Part shown: positions 1-7,611 of the stretch, piece after piece
Layout: the number at the start of each line of letters is the position of its first letter
Numbering within the stretch: the stretch's first letter is position 1
Source of the DNA: Mucilaginibacter sp. SMC90
GTDB lineage: Bacteria > Bacteroidota > Bacteroidia > Sphingobacteriales > Sphingobacteriaceae
Direction of reading: 5' to 3'
DNA length: 64,000 bases
Assembly: GCF_022811725.1 (NCBI RefSeq)
Contig: NZ_CP094527.1
Location: 2,666,001-2,730,000, forward strand
The notes under the pieces: generated by a model
Database searches by the model: none
Seen by the model: only the letters and a program-made list of their open reading frames with translations
Told to the model about the DNA's origin: nothing
Program-made: the position numbers and the translations under genes

Positions 1-777
1 AGTTTTGCGTTTGTAGTCGATGTAGGTAATGCGTCCCCATGGGGTATCGCGCATAATATTCCACTGATCTAATGGTACGCAGATCTCCGGTGTGCGTTTT
101 TGAAATTTAACCGCGTCGGCTTTCGCGGCTACAGCTTCATCAATTAATTTTTTACAGATCTCAAGTGAGCCGTTATGGTTAATGCCAATTTCGGCAATGA
201 TATAGCTTGGCTGGTCTTTGCCAATAACGCGGCCGTTTTGCAGGGTGATAGTGCCGTTTCTTTTGCCCGATAAAAATTTATCGCTTTTAGCTTCAATGAT
301 CAGCTCTGCAAATTCGCGGAAACAGCCATCGCCGCCGTTTAATGAACTTACAAAATCTACCTGTGCTTTAACATGCGGCAAAGCATCAGCAGGAGAGGCG
401 GTAAGGCCGGCCAGTTTCATTACTTCCAGATCATTGTAGTCATCTCCAATATAAGCAACTTCGTTTGGCTGCAGATCTAAGCGGCTGCAAATCTCTTTAA
501 AAACAGCTACTTTATCTTTTATACCTAAATGTAGCTCGGTTATTTGCAGCTTTTCAGCCCTTTTAATTAATGAAGGTGAATTTTCACCGGTGATGATACC
601 TGTATTTACATCAGCAAATTTGCGAAGGCGTTCAACCCCCATACCATCGCGCATGCTGAATTTTTTTAAAAGCTCGCCTTCGTGGTTGTAGTATACTCCG
701 GCATCTGTTAAAACCCCGTCATTGTCGGTCAGCAATAGTTTAATGCCCGCCGCTTTTTGTTTCAAAATCTCGTTCAT
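1..777 (-). CDS. Fused KdsC-like HAD phosphatase / NeuB-type sialic-acid-like synthase, 3' end off the window
   Basis: An open frame of 259 codons runs from an ATG at 777 to the window edge without a stop. Residues 1 to about 165 form a KdsC-type HAD phosphatase, with DNDGVLTD (nucleophile D18, D20) and the late acidic motif GDDYND at 111-116. A linker leads to a NeuB domain that starts near residue 183 with AEIGINHNG (195-203), then VKFQKRTPE and MRDTPWG, as in synthases that condense phosphoenolpyruvate with an aldose. The rest of the NeuB barrel lies outside. The inferred job is to condense PEP with a sugar phosphate and dephosphorylate the 2-keto-3-deoxy acid. These activities are normally on separate proteins. 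It is the last visible gene of the operon, 15 bases after the SDR gene. The sugar made cannot be read from the sequence. Confidence 0.88.
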   Translation of the reverse strand, partial: MNEILKQKAAGIKLLLTDNDGVLTDAGVYYNHEGELLKKFSMRDGMGVERLRKFADVNTGIITGENSPSLIKRAEKLQITELHLGIKDKVAVFKEICSRLDLQPNEVAYIGDDYNDLEVMKLAGLTASPADALPHVKAQVDFVSSLNGGDGCFREFAELIIEAKSDKFLSGKRNGTITLQNGRVIGKDQPSYIIAEIGINHNGSLEICKKLIDEAVAAKADAVKFQKRTPEICVPLDQWNIMRDTPWGRITYIDYKRKT

Positions 778-792
778 AATAGTTGGTTTAAA

Positions 793-1596
793 TTAAATAG
801 CTGTCCATCCTCCGTCAACAACCAGGTTAGCGCCGGTCATGTAAGCCGATGCCTCGCTGGCTAAAAACACAAGTGCCCCTTGATAATCGTTTGCTTTTGC
901 CATACGGCCTAATAAAGTTTTTGCTGAATAGTTTCCGATAAAATCTTCGGTTTGGCCTGCCTCAACACCACCGGGCGAAAGGGTATTTACCCTCACACCG
1001 GTATGCCCCCAATAGGCGGCCAGAAAGCGGGTAAAATTGATGATAGCACCCTTGGTTACCGGGTAAGCAGCCGACTTGTAAAACGTTTGCTGCCCACGCG
1101 AATCACGATAAATACTTTGATCGGGGCCAACCATACCATAGGTTGATGCTATGTTGATGATGCTGCCACTGCGGTGCAGCGCCATCTGCGTACCAAACAC
1201 CTGCGAGCATAAGAACACGCCGGTAATATTTACATTAAGTGATTGTTGGAAAGCCGCTAACGGATAGTTTTCAAACGCTGATAGTTCCTTGGCCATGGCC
1301 GGGTTCTCGAACTTATCGTTAATGGCGGCATTGTTCACCAATACATCAACCGAATCATATTTATCAAGCACTGCATTGAGTGCATCTATCAATGATTCTT
1401 TGCTGGTTACATCAACGCCCAGCCCCAAATGGTTATCGCCCAGTTCGGCAGCAAATTGCTGTGTTTGTGCAATATCGATATCGGCTACAATAACATTAGC
1501 ACCGGCTGCAGCAAGTGCTTCGCAGTGCTTGCGGCCAATAAGGCCCAATGCGCCTGTTACAACGGCAGTTTTTCCTTTTAATGAAAACAAATCCAT
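793..1596 (-). CDS. Short-chain dehydrogenase/reductase (SDR)
   Basis: This 267-residue protein is a classical SDR. It has a Rossmann nucleotide site near the N-terminus (TGALGLIG), the NNAA structural motif, and a Ser-Tyr-Lys catalytic set in NIASTYG and SAAYPVTKG. The C-terminus carries the usual MTGANLVVDGG ending. It should use NAD(P)H to oxidise or reduce a hydroxyl or keto group on a small substrate in the cytosol. It sits 2 bases after the aminotransferase gene and 15 before the phosphatase/NeuB gene, so the substrate is probably an intermediate of the acidic sugar made by this operon. Similar SDRs occur in flagellin-glycan loci (PtmA-like), but the similarity does not fix the substrate. 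Confidence 0.9.
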   Translation of the reverse strand: MDLFSLKGKTAVVTGALGLIGRKHCEALAAAGANVIVADIDIAQTQQFAAELGDNHLGLGVDVTSKESLIDALNAVLDKYDSVDVLVNNAAINDKFENPAMAKELSAFENYPLAAFQQSLNVNITGVFLCSQVFGTQMALHRSGSIINIASTYGMVGPDQSIYRDSRGQQTFYKSAAYPVTKGAIINFTRFLAAYWGHTGVRVNTLSPGGVEAGQTEDFIGNYSAKTLLGRMAKANDYQGALVFLASEASAYMTGANLVVDGGWTAI

Positions 1597-1598
1597 GT

Positions 1599-2939
1599 TT
1601 AGGCTATGCTTTTTGGTTTGATGTTGTAATTGCTCACCTTACGGAAAACTGCTTCAAGTACCTCGCCTTTCAGGTGATCTTTGATGTTGCCGCTTTCAAT
1701 AGCCTCTTTTACCAAAGGCAATACATCACGGTAAGCCGCAAGGATATAGTCGATATCTTCGGTAGTATGGCTGTAGCACATATTGTGGAAGCCAGCCCAA
1801 AGCACGCCGCGCTTGATCATTTCCTGCTGCATGAAGGTTTTTACTTCCAGGCCGTTGCCTGCATCGGGAGTAAAGGTTACCATGCTGCGGCAGTTGAAGC
1901 CAACGCAACGGGTGTATTTGTCAACGCCTAATTGAATGGCAAGGCTGTTGTAACCATCTTTCAACAATGCGCCGTGCTCATCAAGATATTGCGGTACTTT
2001 TTTATCGCGAAGCTCATTGATGGTAGCAATACAGGCAGCTAATGATAATGCTTCGCCGCCAAAGGTGGTATAACTAAATACTTCCGAGTTAAAAAGTTCC
2101 ATTACATCTGCACGACCGGTAAGCAATGCTATCGGCATACCGTTGGCACATGCTTTTGAAAATACTGCCAGATCGGCTTTAACATTAAAATACTCTTGCG
2201 CACCGCCTAGGGCTACGCGGAAACCTGTCCACATTTCATCAAAAATGAGCAGGGTACCGTTAGCTTTACATACTTCGGCAAGCTCCTGCAGATAGCTCGG
2301 TTTGGGCGCTTCAAAAATGAAAGGCTCCAGTATCAAAGCAGCAACGGTTTCATCTAAAGCAGCTTTTACCGATTCAATGTCGTTATATTCAAAAGTGTAA
2401 GTTAAATCCTGGATAGCTTCGGGTACTCCTGAGTTACGGCTGGTGATACCAATGTACCAGTCATGCCAGCCATGGTAACCACAGCAAAATACCTTATCGC
2501 GACCGGTAAACGCCCGTGCTACACGGATAGCGGCCGAACAAACATCTGCACCAGTTTTAGAGATCTTTACGGCTTCGGCGTTGGGCACAACCTGTTGTAC
2601 CAGTTCAGAAAGTTCAACTTCTAAAGGGTGCATCAATGAAAAAGTGATACCATCGTTTAATTGCTGGCGGATGGCCTCATCAACGGCCGGGTAAGCATAC
2701 CCCAATGAAATAGGGCCGATAGCCGAGTTAAGGTCGATGTATTCATTGCCGTCAACATCCCATACGTGCGATCCTTTACCTTTTACAAGATATTTTGGCG
2801 CTACACCTTTGGTAAATTGCCCCGGACCTTTGGCGAGGGTTTGGGTAACTGGTTTCTGAACTTTTAAAGCACGTTCGTATAATTTATCCGACTCGGTAAT
2901 GTTTGGATAATCGTTGTTAAGGTCTATTTTATTAGCCAT
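1599..2939 (-). CDS. Class III PLP aminotransferase, glutamate-1-semialdehyde-aminomutase-like
   Basis: This is a fold-type I PLP enzyme of about 446 residues. It shows the class III layout: SKTGADVCSAAIRVARA for phosphate and substrate binding, YHGWHDW, the PLP-stacking region IFDEMWTGFR, and the Schiff-base lysine in AVFSKACANGMP. I chose the ATG at 2939; a TTG two codons upstream (2945) is possible. Relatives include HemL (glutamate-1-semialdehyde 2,1-aminomutase). A tetrapyrrole role is unlikely because the gene lies between a split transketolase and an SDR in a glycan operon. It more likely places an amino group on a keto or aldehyde sugar intermediate. Whether it acts as a transaminase or a 1,2-aminomutase is unknown. 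Confidence 0.88.
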   Translation of the reverse strand: MANKIDLNNDYPNITESDKLYERALKVQKPVTQTLAKGPGQFTKGVAPKYLVKGKGSHVWDVDGNEYIDLNSAIGPISLGYAYPAVDEAIRQQLNDGITFSLMHPLEVELSELVQQVVPNAEAVKISKTGADVCSAAIRVARAFTGRDKVFCCGYHGWHDWYIGITSRNSGVPEAIQDLTYTFEYNDIESVKAALDETVAALILEPFIFEAPKPSYLQELAEVCKANGTLLIFDEMWTGFRVALGGAQEYFNVKADLAVFSKACANGMPIALLTGRADVMELFNSEVFSYTTFGGEALSLAACIATINELRDKKVPQYLDEHGALLKDGYNSLAIQLGVDKYTRCVGFNCRSMVTFTPDAGNGLEVKTFMQQEMIKRGVLWAGFHNMCYSHTTEDIDYILAAYRDVLPLVKEAIESGNIKDHLKGEVLEAVFRKVSNYNIKPKSIA

Positions 2940-2950
2940 GATCAATATTT

Positions 2951-3889
2951 TTATTCTGAAAATTCAGGTGTTAAAATTTGTGGTTGGTGGTGGGCAGTTT
3001 GATAGCCCAGTATTTTTTCGGCAATTTGTTTGCCTGTAAAACCTTCATGCTCCAGTACAGAAGGAAGCAGAGTTGGCCTGAACCATTTTTCATTCAGGGC
3101 CATAGGCAATACATTGGCTGTTGTGCGGTGTTTTAATAAAACCTCGGCTACAATGGTGTAAAGACCACCGGTTAAAAAATGATCTTCAAGTGTAACCACA
3201 AGTTTGCTTTGTGCCGATGCTTTCAGGATAGCTTGCTCATCAACCGGTTTAAGGCTGCGCATATTGATCAAACCGACAGAAAGGCCCTCTCTTTTCAGCA
3301 TTTCAACAGCAATTAATGCCTGTTCAAATAGCAAACCATAGGTTAAAATGGTTACGTCGGTACCCTCGGCTATTATTTCGGCTTTACCCATAGTAAAAGG
3401 CTCGTGTACGTAAGTAGTTTTGCGCGTATTGATGCGGGTATACGCCGGGCTTTTGCTTTCCCAAATTTGCTGCAGCATTTTCACCAGGTCATCTTCATCG
3501 GCAGGGGCAAATACGGTTACATTAGGGATGCCCCTCATGATAGAAATATCCTCGATAGCCTGGTGGGTTGGCCCGTTACCATCCGATAAAAAGCCCGGGA
3601 TAAATGAGCTTAGCTTAACCGGCAAATTGGCTATGCCAACATCGGTACGTACAAACTCAAATGCCCGCATGGTTAAAAAGGCGGCAAGCGCGTGTACAAC
3701 CGGAGTACGGCCACGCAAAGCCAAACCAGCCGCTGCACCGATCATAGTTTGCTCGGTAATGCCGGTATCAATAAAACGTTTGCCTAATATGCCGGGCAGG
3801 TTACGCACCAGGGCACGGTTTTCGGCGGTCATTACAATCACCTGCTCATTGGCAAGCGCTGTTTGGGTTAAAAGTTCTTCGTAACTCAT
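2951..3889 (-). CDS. Transketolase, C-terminal subunit
   Basis: This 312-residue protein matches the pyrimidine-binding and C-terminal domains of transketolase. It contains RFIDTGITEQTMIGAAAGLALRG, with the Glu that activates thiamine diphosphate, FADE-type FAPADEDD, and the C-terminal region LEDHFLTGG. It must pair with the upstream protein, which supplies the diphosphate-binding domain; the two genes are 1 base apart. The complex would transfer a two-carbon ketol unit between sugars. Split transketolases occur in many bacteria, but placement inside a CMP-sugar operon suggests a dedicated role in building the carbon skeleton of the sugar precursor. Confidence 0.92.
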   Translation of the reverse strand: MSYEELLTQTALANEQVIVMTAENRALVRNLPGILGKRFIDTGITEQTMIGAAAGLALRGRTPVVHALAAFLTMRAFEFVRTDVGIANLPVKLSSFIPGFLSDGNGPTHQAIEDISIMRGIPNVTVFAPADEDDLVKMLQQIWESKSPAYTRINTRKTTYVHEPFTMGKAEIIAEGTDVTILTYGLLFEQALIAVEMLKREGLSVGLINMRSLKPVDEQAILKASAQSKLVVTLEDHFLTGGLYTIVAEVLLKHRTTANVLPMALNEKWFRPTLLPSVLEHEGFTGKQIAEKILGYQTAHHQPQILTPEFSE

Positions 3890-3890
3890 C

Positions 3891-4757
3891 TTATCGCACC
3901 ACTAAAGTTTCTGATGTTAATGTTGTATTGTGCTGGCCATGCAGTTCCAATAAAAGCTGTTCAATCTCGTCTGCACTGAAATTGCAGAACCACCTGTCGG
4001 CACGTTCCTGGATACTTGGCAGGCCTTTGCCGCGCACGGTATCGGCAATAATTACATTGAGTTTTCCGGTTTGGAAAGGGAAGGCATTAAAAGCTTCATT
4101 AAGCTCGGCAAAGCTGTGGCCGTTTATTCTTTTAACTGCTGCGCCAAAGGCTTCAAACTTGTCGGCAAGGGGCTCCAGCGGGATCAGATCTTCCGTACGC
4201 ATATTGGCCTGGAAATGGTTGCGATCAACCACGAACAGCAGGTTATCCAATTTATAAGCGTTGGCTACCAGCATGGCTTCCCAGCAGGTACCTTCGTTTA
4301 GCTCGCCATCGCCCAAAATACAAACCACTTTGTTTGTGCTGCCGCTGATCTTTAGGTCCATAGCAACACCAATAGCCACCGAAGGCAAATGGCCTAATGA
4401 GCCGGAATGAAATTCGATGCCGGGGATTTTGGTGTTGGGGTGCCAGTAAATATGATCGTTAAGCAGCAGGTGATTTTTAAGGCGATCTTTATCTAATAAA
4501 CCCAGTTCGGCAAAGGTGCCGTACAGGGCAGGTACATCATGGCCTTTTGATAAAAAAAGATAATCGCGGTTTGGATCATCGAGGTTATCCTGATTGATGT
4601 TCAAAAAACGACTATATAAATAAACGATCAGGTCGACTGCTGATAGGGATGCACCAGTAAAGCAGCCGCCATCGGTAGACATGCGGATGATATGCCCCCG
4701 TACTTTCAGAGCGGTGTCCGTTAATTCCTGGTAATTGTTGTTCTCCACTGTTATCAT
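3891..4757 (-). CDS. Transketolase, N-terminal subunit
   Basis: This 288-residue protein is the thiamine-diphosphate-binding half of a transketolase. Visible motifs are FLSKGHDVPALYG, the HSGSLGHLPSVAIGVA loop, and the Mg/ThDP motif GDGELNEGTCWEA followed by a conserved Asn in VVDRNHFQ. It works with the C-terminal subunit encoded 1 base downstream. It follows the cytidylyltransferase gene by 8 bases, so all are probably translated from one message. Nothing suggests a second active site or truncation. The substrate pair is not evident. Confidence 0.92.
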   Translation of the reverse strand: MITVENNNYQELTDTALKVRGHIIRMSTDGGCFTGASLSAVDLIVYLYSRFLNINQDNLDDPNRDYLFLSKGHDVPALYGTFAELGLLDKDRLKNHLLLNDHIYWHPNTKIPGIEFHSGSLGHLPSVAIGVAMDLKISGSTNKVVCILGDGELNEGTCWEAMLVANAYKLDNLLFVVDRNHFQANMRTEDLIPLEPLADKFEAFGAAVKRINGHSFAELNEAFNAFPFQTGKLNVIIADTVRGKGLPSIQERADRWFCNFSADEIEQLLLELHGQHNTTLTSETLVVR

Positions 4758-4765
4758 TCGCTTTG

Positions 4766-5593
4766 TTATAATTCCTGTAAGTTTTTGGTGGGGGCCTGTT
4801 TGGTTTGGCCGGATGTGATAGTTTTTAATTCATCCATATGATGCCGGTACCAGTTAACGCCTGCGTATTGTGCGTTAATGTTATAGATCTCAGGCTTTTG
4901 ATTAAGCAGGTTGAGAATATCATCGCAGGAGAATTGCGGGTTGTTTGCATATAACTCCCGGAATACACGCTCTATGAAATAATAATCCTCAGCATAATCA
5001 ATAGTAAACCTGTGCGACATGGAATAATCCAAATCTGCAGGCCATATCACATTCCCTATTCTGAACAAATGCGGATTTTCCCAGATATAAGGCGTAGTGT
5101 GCTCGAGCTCTAAAGTGCGGTTTGCGCTTTCCCATGCTTTAGTAAGGCATTGCATGGTCATGATTTCCACATCGTTACCATCGGGATAAGTGGCCGGGTG
5201 CAGGTTGCTTACAAAATCGAAAGCCTCCCGGTTGTCAAAAAAGTAATCCAATACATCATCTACAATGCGCGGATCGATCAGCGGGCAATCAGACGGGATC
5301 TTTAATATTATATCGGCATTATAAAGCTTTGCTGCCTGGTAATGTCTGTCGAGCAGGTTGTTCAGGCTGCCACGATAATAGGGGATGCCTATGTTGATGG
5401 CTTCGTTTATAATAATGTCATCATCCGGCATTTCAGAAGTGGCGATGATGATCCCGGCTTCATAACGGATCATTTGAAGCCGCTCGATCATCCGGGCAAG
5501 CAGGCTTTTTCCCAATATAGGCAGCATTACCTTACCCGGCAACCGGCTTGAGGCCATACGGGCTTGTACTACTATTAAAATTTTCTTTTTCAC
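4766..5593 (-). CDS. SpsF-type cytidylyltransferase (CMP-sugar synthetase family)
   Basis: This 275-residue nucleotidyltransferase starts at a GTG. The nucleotide-binding N-terminus VVQARMASSRLPGKV is typical of the SpsF branch of the CMP-KDO/CMP-NeuAc synthetase superfamily and differs from the PARGGSKGI form of classical NeuA. IPSDCPLIDP supplies the metal-binding Asp region, and SMSHRFTIDYAEDYYFIERV matches the C-terminal part of SpsF proteins. It would activate the 2-keto-3-deoxy acid made by the NeuB enzyme as a CMP derivative in the cytosol. It sits between the putative transferase and the transketolase genes with 8-10 base gaps. The true substrate is not known. Confidence 0.86.
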   Translation of the reverse strand: MKKKILIVVQARMASSRLPGKVMLPILGKSLLARMIERLQMIRYEAGIIIATSEMPDDDIIINEAINIGIPYYRGSLNNLLDRHYQAAKLYNADIILKIPSDCPLIDPRIVDDVLDYFFDNREAFDFVSNLHPATYPDGNDVEIMTMQCLTKAWESANRTLELEHTTPYIWENPHLFRIGNVIWPADLDYSMSHRFTIDYAEDYYFIERVFRELYANNPQFSCDDILNLLNQKPEIYNINAQYAGVNWYRHHMDELKTITSGQTKQAPTKNLQEL

Positions 5594-5603
5594 GGTAAAA
5601 TGA

Positions 5604-6668
5604 TTACCAGTTAGCGATCAGTTCTTCGGTCAATTCGGCCTCCTGCTTAACAAGTTGATAGCTATTCATAGCCAGTTGCGGATCAAAGCTTTCCCTATTG
5701 CCGTTATGGTTTAAATAACCACGGCAAATGGCTGCGATATTTGTTGCAGATGCGCCATTGTTTTGTACTGGTGCAAGCCGTTTAAGTTCATCAACATTAA
5801 AAAGCGAATGAACCTTTTTGCCCAAGGCAATACCGGTATAAACCACGGTTGAATATTGGGTGATGAGCTCACAGCAATTGGCTATCATGTGGTTGGTATT
5901 ACCCTTGGTGTATATCAATGTATTAGCCGGTGTGTTGGCACGGATCTCCTTTTCGGCCCGGTCAAAATTTTCATTAGGATGAAGTTTAAAGAGCAGGGGG
6001 CGACCGCTGGCAATTTTTACGGCCTTTTTAATGAAAGCGATCCTGTTTTCGATACGAAAAGTTTCACGCATATCGGTAGTAGCTACCATAACATAATTAT
6101 GGTGCGGAAAATCGTTGTTAACATGCTGAACCAGGTTGTCATAGTTTGGCATACCGGTTACCACAATTTTGCTTTCATCAGTGCCTTTACCGGTAAAGTA
6201 TTGCTTATAACCCTCTGATGCTGCACAGTAAACATCACAAATGTTTGATGATCCGTTTAATGATGTATTGCCGCACAGCGTCGGCGGAAGCTTTAGTCCT
6301 CTCACAACACTGCTCCATGGGGTATAACGATCAATCATCCCTTCCTGTACCCAAATGGTTTTAATGTTTTGCATTCGTTGGGGTACAATCAGGTCGGTAC
6401 AAAATACAACGAGGTCGTATTTGTTTTTTTTTGCTCCAAAATCAATTTGTAAAGCATTTTTTTGAAGGTAATCTTCAGATAGGAGCCTGAATTTGGTAGA
6501 AAGTACCGTGCCGCTAAGCAATGTTGTATTATTAACAATATGGTTAAGGGTAGGGTTATCAGTAAACAACTGGCTAAACCAACAATCAAATTCAGGAAGC
6601 TCGTTTGCTATCTGGTGCATTTGCGTGGTTTGGTTAATTGAACCGGTAATGAATAGTATTTTCTTCAT
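5604..6668 (-). CDS. GT-B-like glycosyl/glycerophosphotransferase-type protein
   Basis: This 354-residue protein is the first gene of the operon and begins MKKILFITG. The N-terminal half reads as a Rossmann-like domain. The C-terminal half has LLFKLHPNE and ITQYSTVVYTGIALGKKV, which resemble the nucleotide-binding regions of CDP-glycerol glycerophosphotransferases, capsule-type transferases and polysialyltransferase-like enzymes. It has no signal peptide or membrane segment. The simplest inference is a cytosolic transferase that uses the CMP-activated sugar made by the downstream genes, or one acting on its acceptor. I cannot assign a numbered glycosyltransferase family, and it could be a sugar-nucleotide epimerase-like protein. 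Confidence 0.6.
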   Translation of the reverse strand: MKKILFITGSINQTTQMHQIANELPEFDCWFSQLFTDNPTLNHIVNNTTLLSGTVLSTKFRLLSEDYLQKNALQIDFGAKKNKYDLVVFCTDLIVPQRMQNIKTIWVQEGMIDRYTPWSSVVRGLKLPPTLCGNTSLNGSSNICDVYCAASEGYKQYFTGKGTDESKIVVTGMPNYDNLVQHVNNDFPHHNYVMVATTDMRETFRIENRIAFIKKAVKIASGRPLLFKLHPNENFDRAEKEIRANTPANTLIYTKGNTNHMIANCCELITQYSTVVYTGIALGKKVHSLFNVDELKRLAPVQNNGASATNIAAICRGYLNHNGNRESFDPQLAMNSYQLVKQEAELTEELIANW

Positions 6669-6850
6669 CCTTTTATTTCAATCAGCAATTGCGGTTAGAT
6701 TCAATGATTAATAATTTTATCATTTTAATTTAAATTACCGGGCTTAACTGCGGTTAAGTCCTGATAATTTGATAAATGTAGCGGGGCTATTTTTAGATAA
6801 TGCGAAGCCAGGGTTATGAAATCATTAAGCGAGGTGTGGGGCTGGATTAT

Positions 6851-6880
6851 TTATTAACAAATAATGTATGTTGTTAATAA
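6851..6880. promoter_or_regulatory. Perfect 10-bp inverted repeat upstream of the glycan operon
   Basis: Two perfect arms, TTATTAACAA and TTGTTAATAA, flank a 10-base spacer, about 183 bases upstream of the first operon gene. The centre-to-centre distance of 20 bp (two helical turns) fits a dimeric repressor or activator site. It may instead be a weak AT-rich terminator behind the small membrane-protein gene. No further clear signal is seen between 6669 and 6850. Confidence 0.35.
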
Positions 6881-6931
6881 ACCTCTGTTTCATGATTGCG
6901 CTAAGGTGTTTAATATAAGGTGTTTGGCGGC

Positions 6932-6965
6932 TTTAATTACGCTTTTGTGCGTTAGCGTAATTAAA
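6932..6965 (-). terminator. Hairpin overlapping the stop of the 6961-7260 gene
   Basis: An 11-bp perfect stem (TTTAATTACGC / GCGTAATTAAA) with a 12-base loop spans the stop codon of the small membrane-protein gene. It could end that transcript before the glycan operon. It lacks a long U tract, so its strength is uncertain. Confidence 0.4.
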
Positions 6966-7260
6966 CCATTATATTAAATATAATAAGTATTGCAGTAACA
7001 AAAAGTACAATCATTCCGCCAAGAAAAAGATAATCGGCCACAGCTTCCGAACGGCCGCCTGGTTTGATAGTCCCCCTGATAGAGAGAAACGAGAGGATAC
7101 AACTTAGCATAAAGAAAACTAATGCTACTGTTACTATTTCGTCGATATAGGTACGCTGCGAAAGGTTAAGAAATTTTAAGGAAGTAAGTACCACAAAGCA
7201 TAAACCCAGCAAATTTGATGCTGCGTTTAAAATATGCGGCGATTTATCATTGCGGGACAT
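6961..7260 (-). CDS. Small membrane protein of unknown function
   Basis: I do not recognise a family for this 99-residue protein. It has three hydrophobic stretches: around residues 14-30, 42-62 (VTVALVFFMLSCILSFLSI) and 77-98 (FLGGMIVLFVTAILIIFNIMV). A polar loop, GTIKPGGRSEAV, lies between the second and third. An inner-membrane protein with three spans is the best description. It lies alone, divergent from the outer-membrane gene at 7612 and separated by a hairpin from the glycan operon downstream. Confidence 0.65.
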   Translation of the reverse strand: MSRNDKSPHILNAASNLLGLCFVVLTSLKFLNLSQRTYIDEIVTVALVFFMLSCILSFLSIRGTIKPGGRSEAVADYLFLGGMIVLFVTAILIIFNIMV

Positions 7261-7611
7261 AAGATTGAGGCTCCTGCCATAAAACTAATAATAAAATTTA
7301 AATGATAGAGAAATGTTTAATGTTCAATATCAACAGATAATAACATTGCCGGCGGCACCATGTGTGAAATAATTACAGATTGATTATTTTTATCAAAATA
7401 TTAATACACCCGTTGCCTGATGTTGAAAGCATTATTTAACAGTTATGTAATCATGCTATTTGGGATAGTCATTCAGTAATTAACGATATATCGCCATTTG
7501 TTTTATATGGTTTTTTGTTAAGTATTTGTATTTCAATTTATTGTGTATCTGGTACGCATATTGACAACGGTTAAAGTATTTTAAGTCCCTACATCTTAAA
7601 CACATTACCTC
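7261..7611. other. Intergenic region between divergent genes
   Basis: These 351 AT-rich bases separate two divergent genes and must hold both promoters. I see no convincing match to the Bacteroidota -7 consensus (TAnnTTTG) at a good distance from either start, and no repeat or reading frame worth calling. Confidence 0.5.

Noticed and set aside
1..777. HemL-like and SDR genes as a tetrapyrrole or fatty-acid unit
   Set aside because: NeuB, SpsF and transketolase in the same operon point to sugar acid synthesis.
5604..6668. Hydrolysing UDP-GlcNAc 2-epimerase (NeuC)
   Set aside because: The typical epimerase signatures (SGG near the C-terminal nucleotide site) are not visible; the motif set is nearer to transferases.
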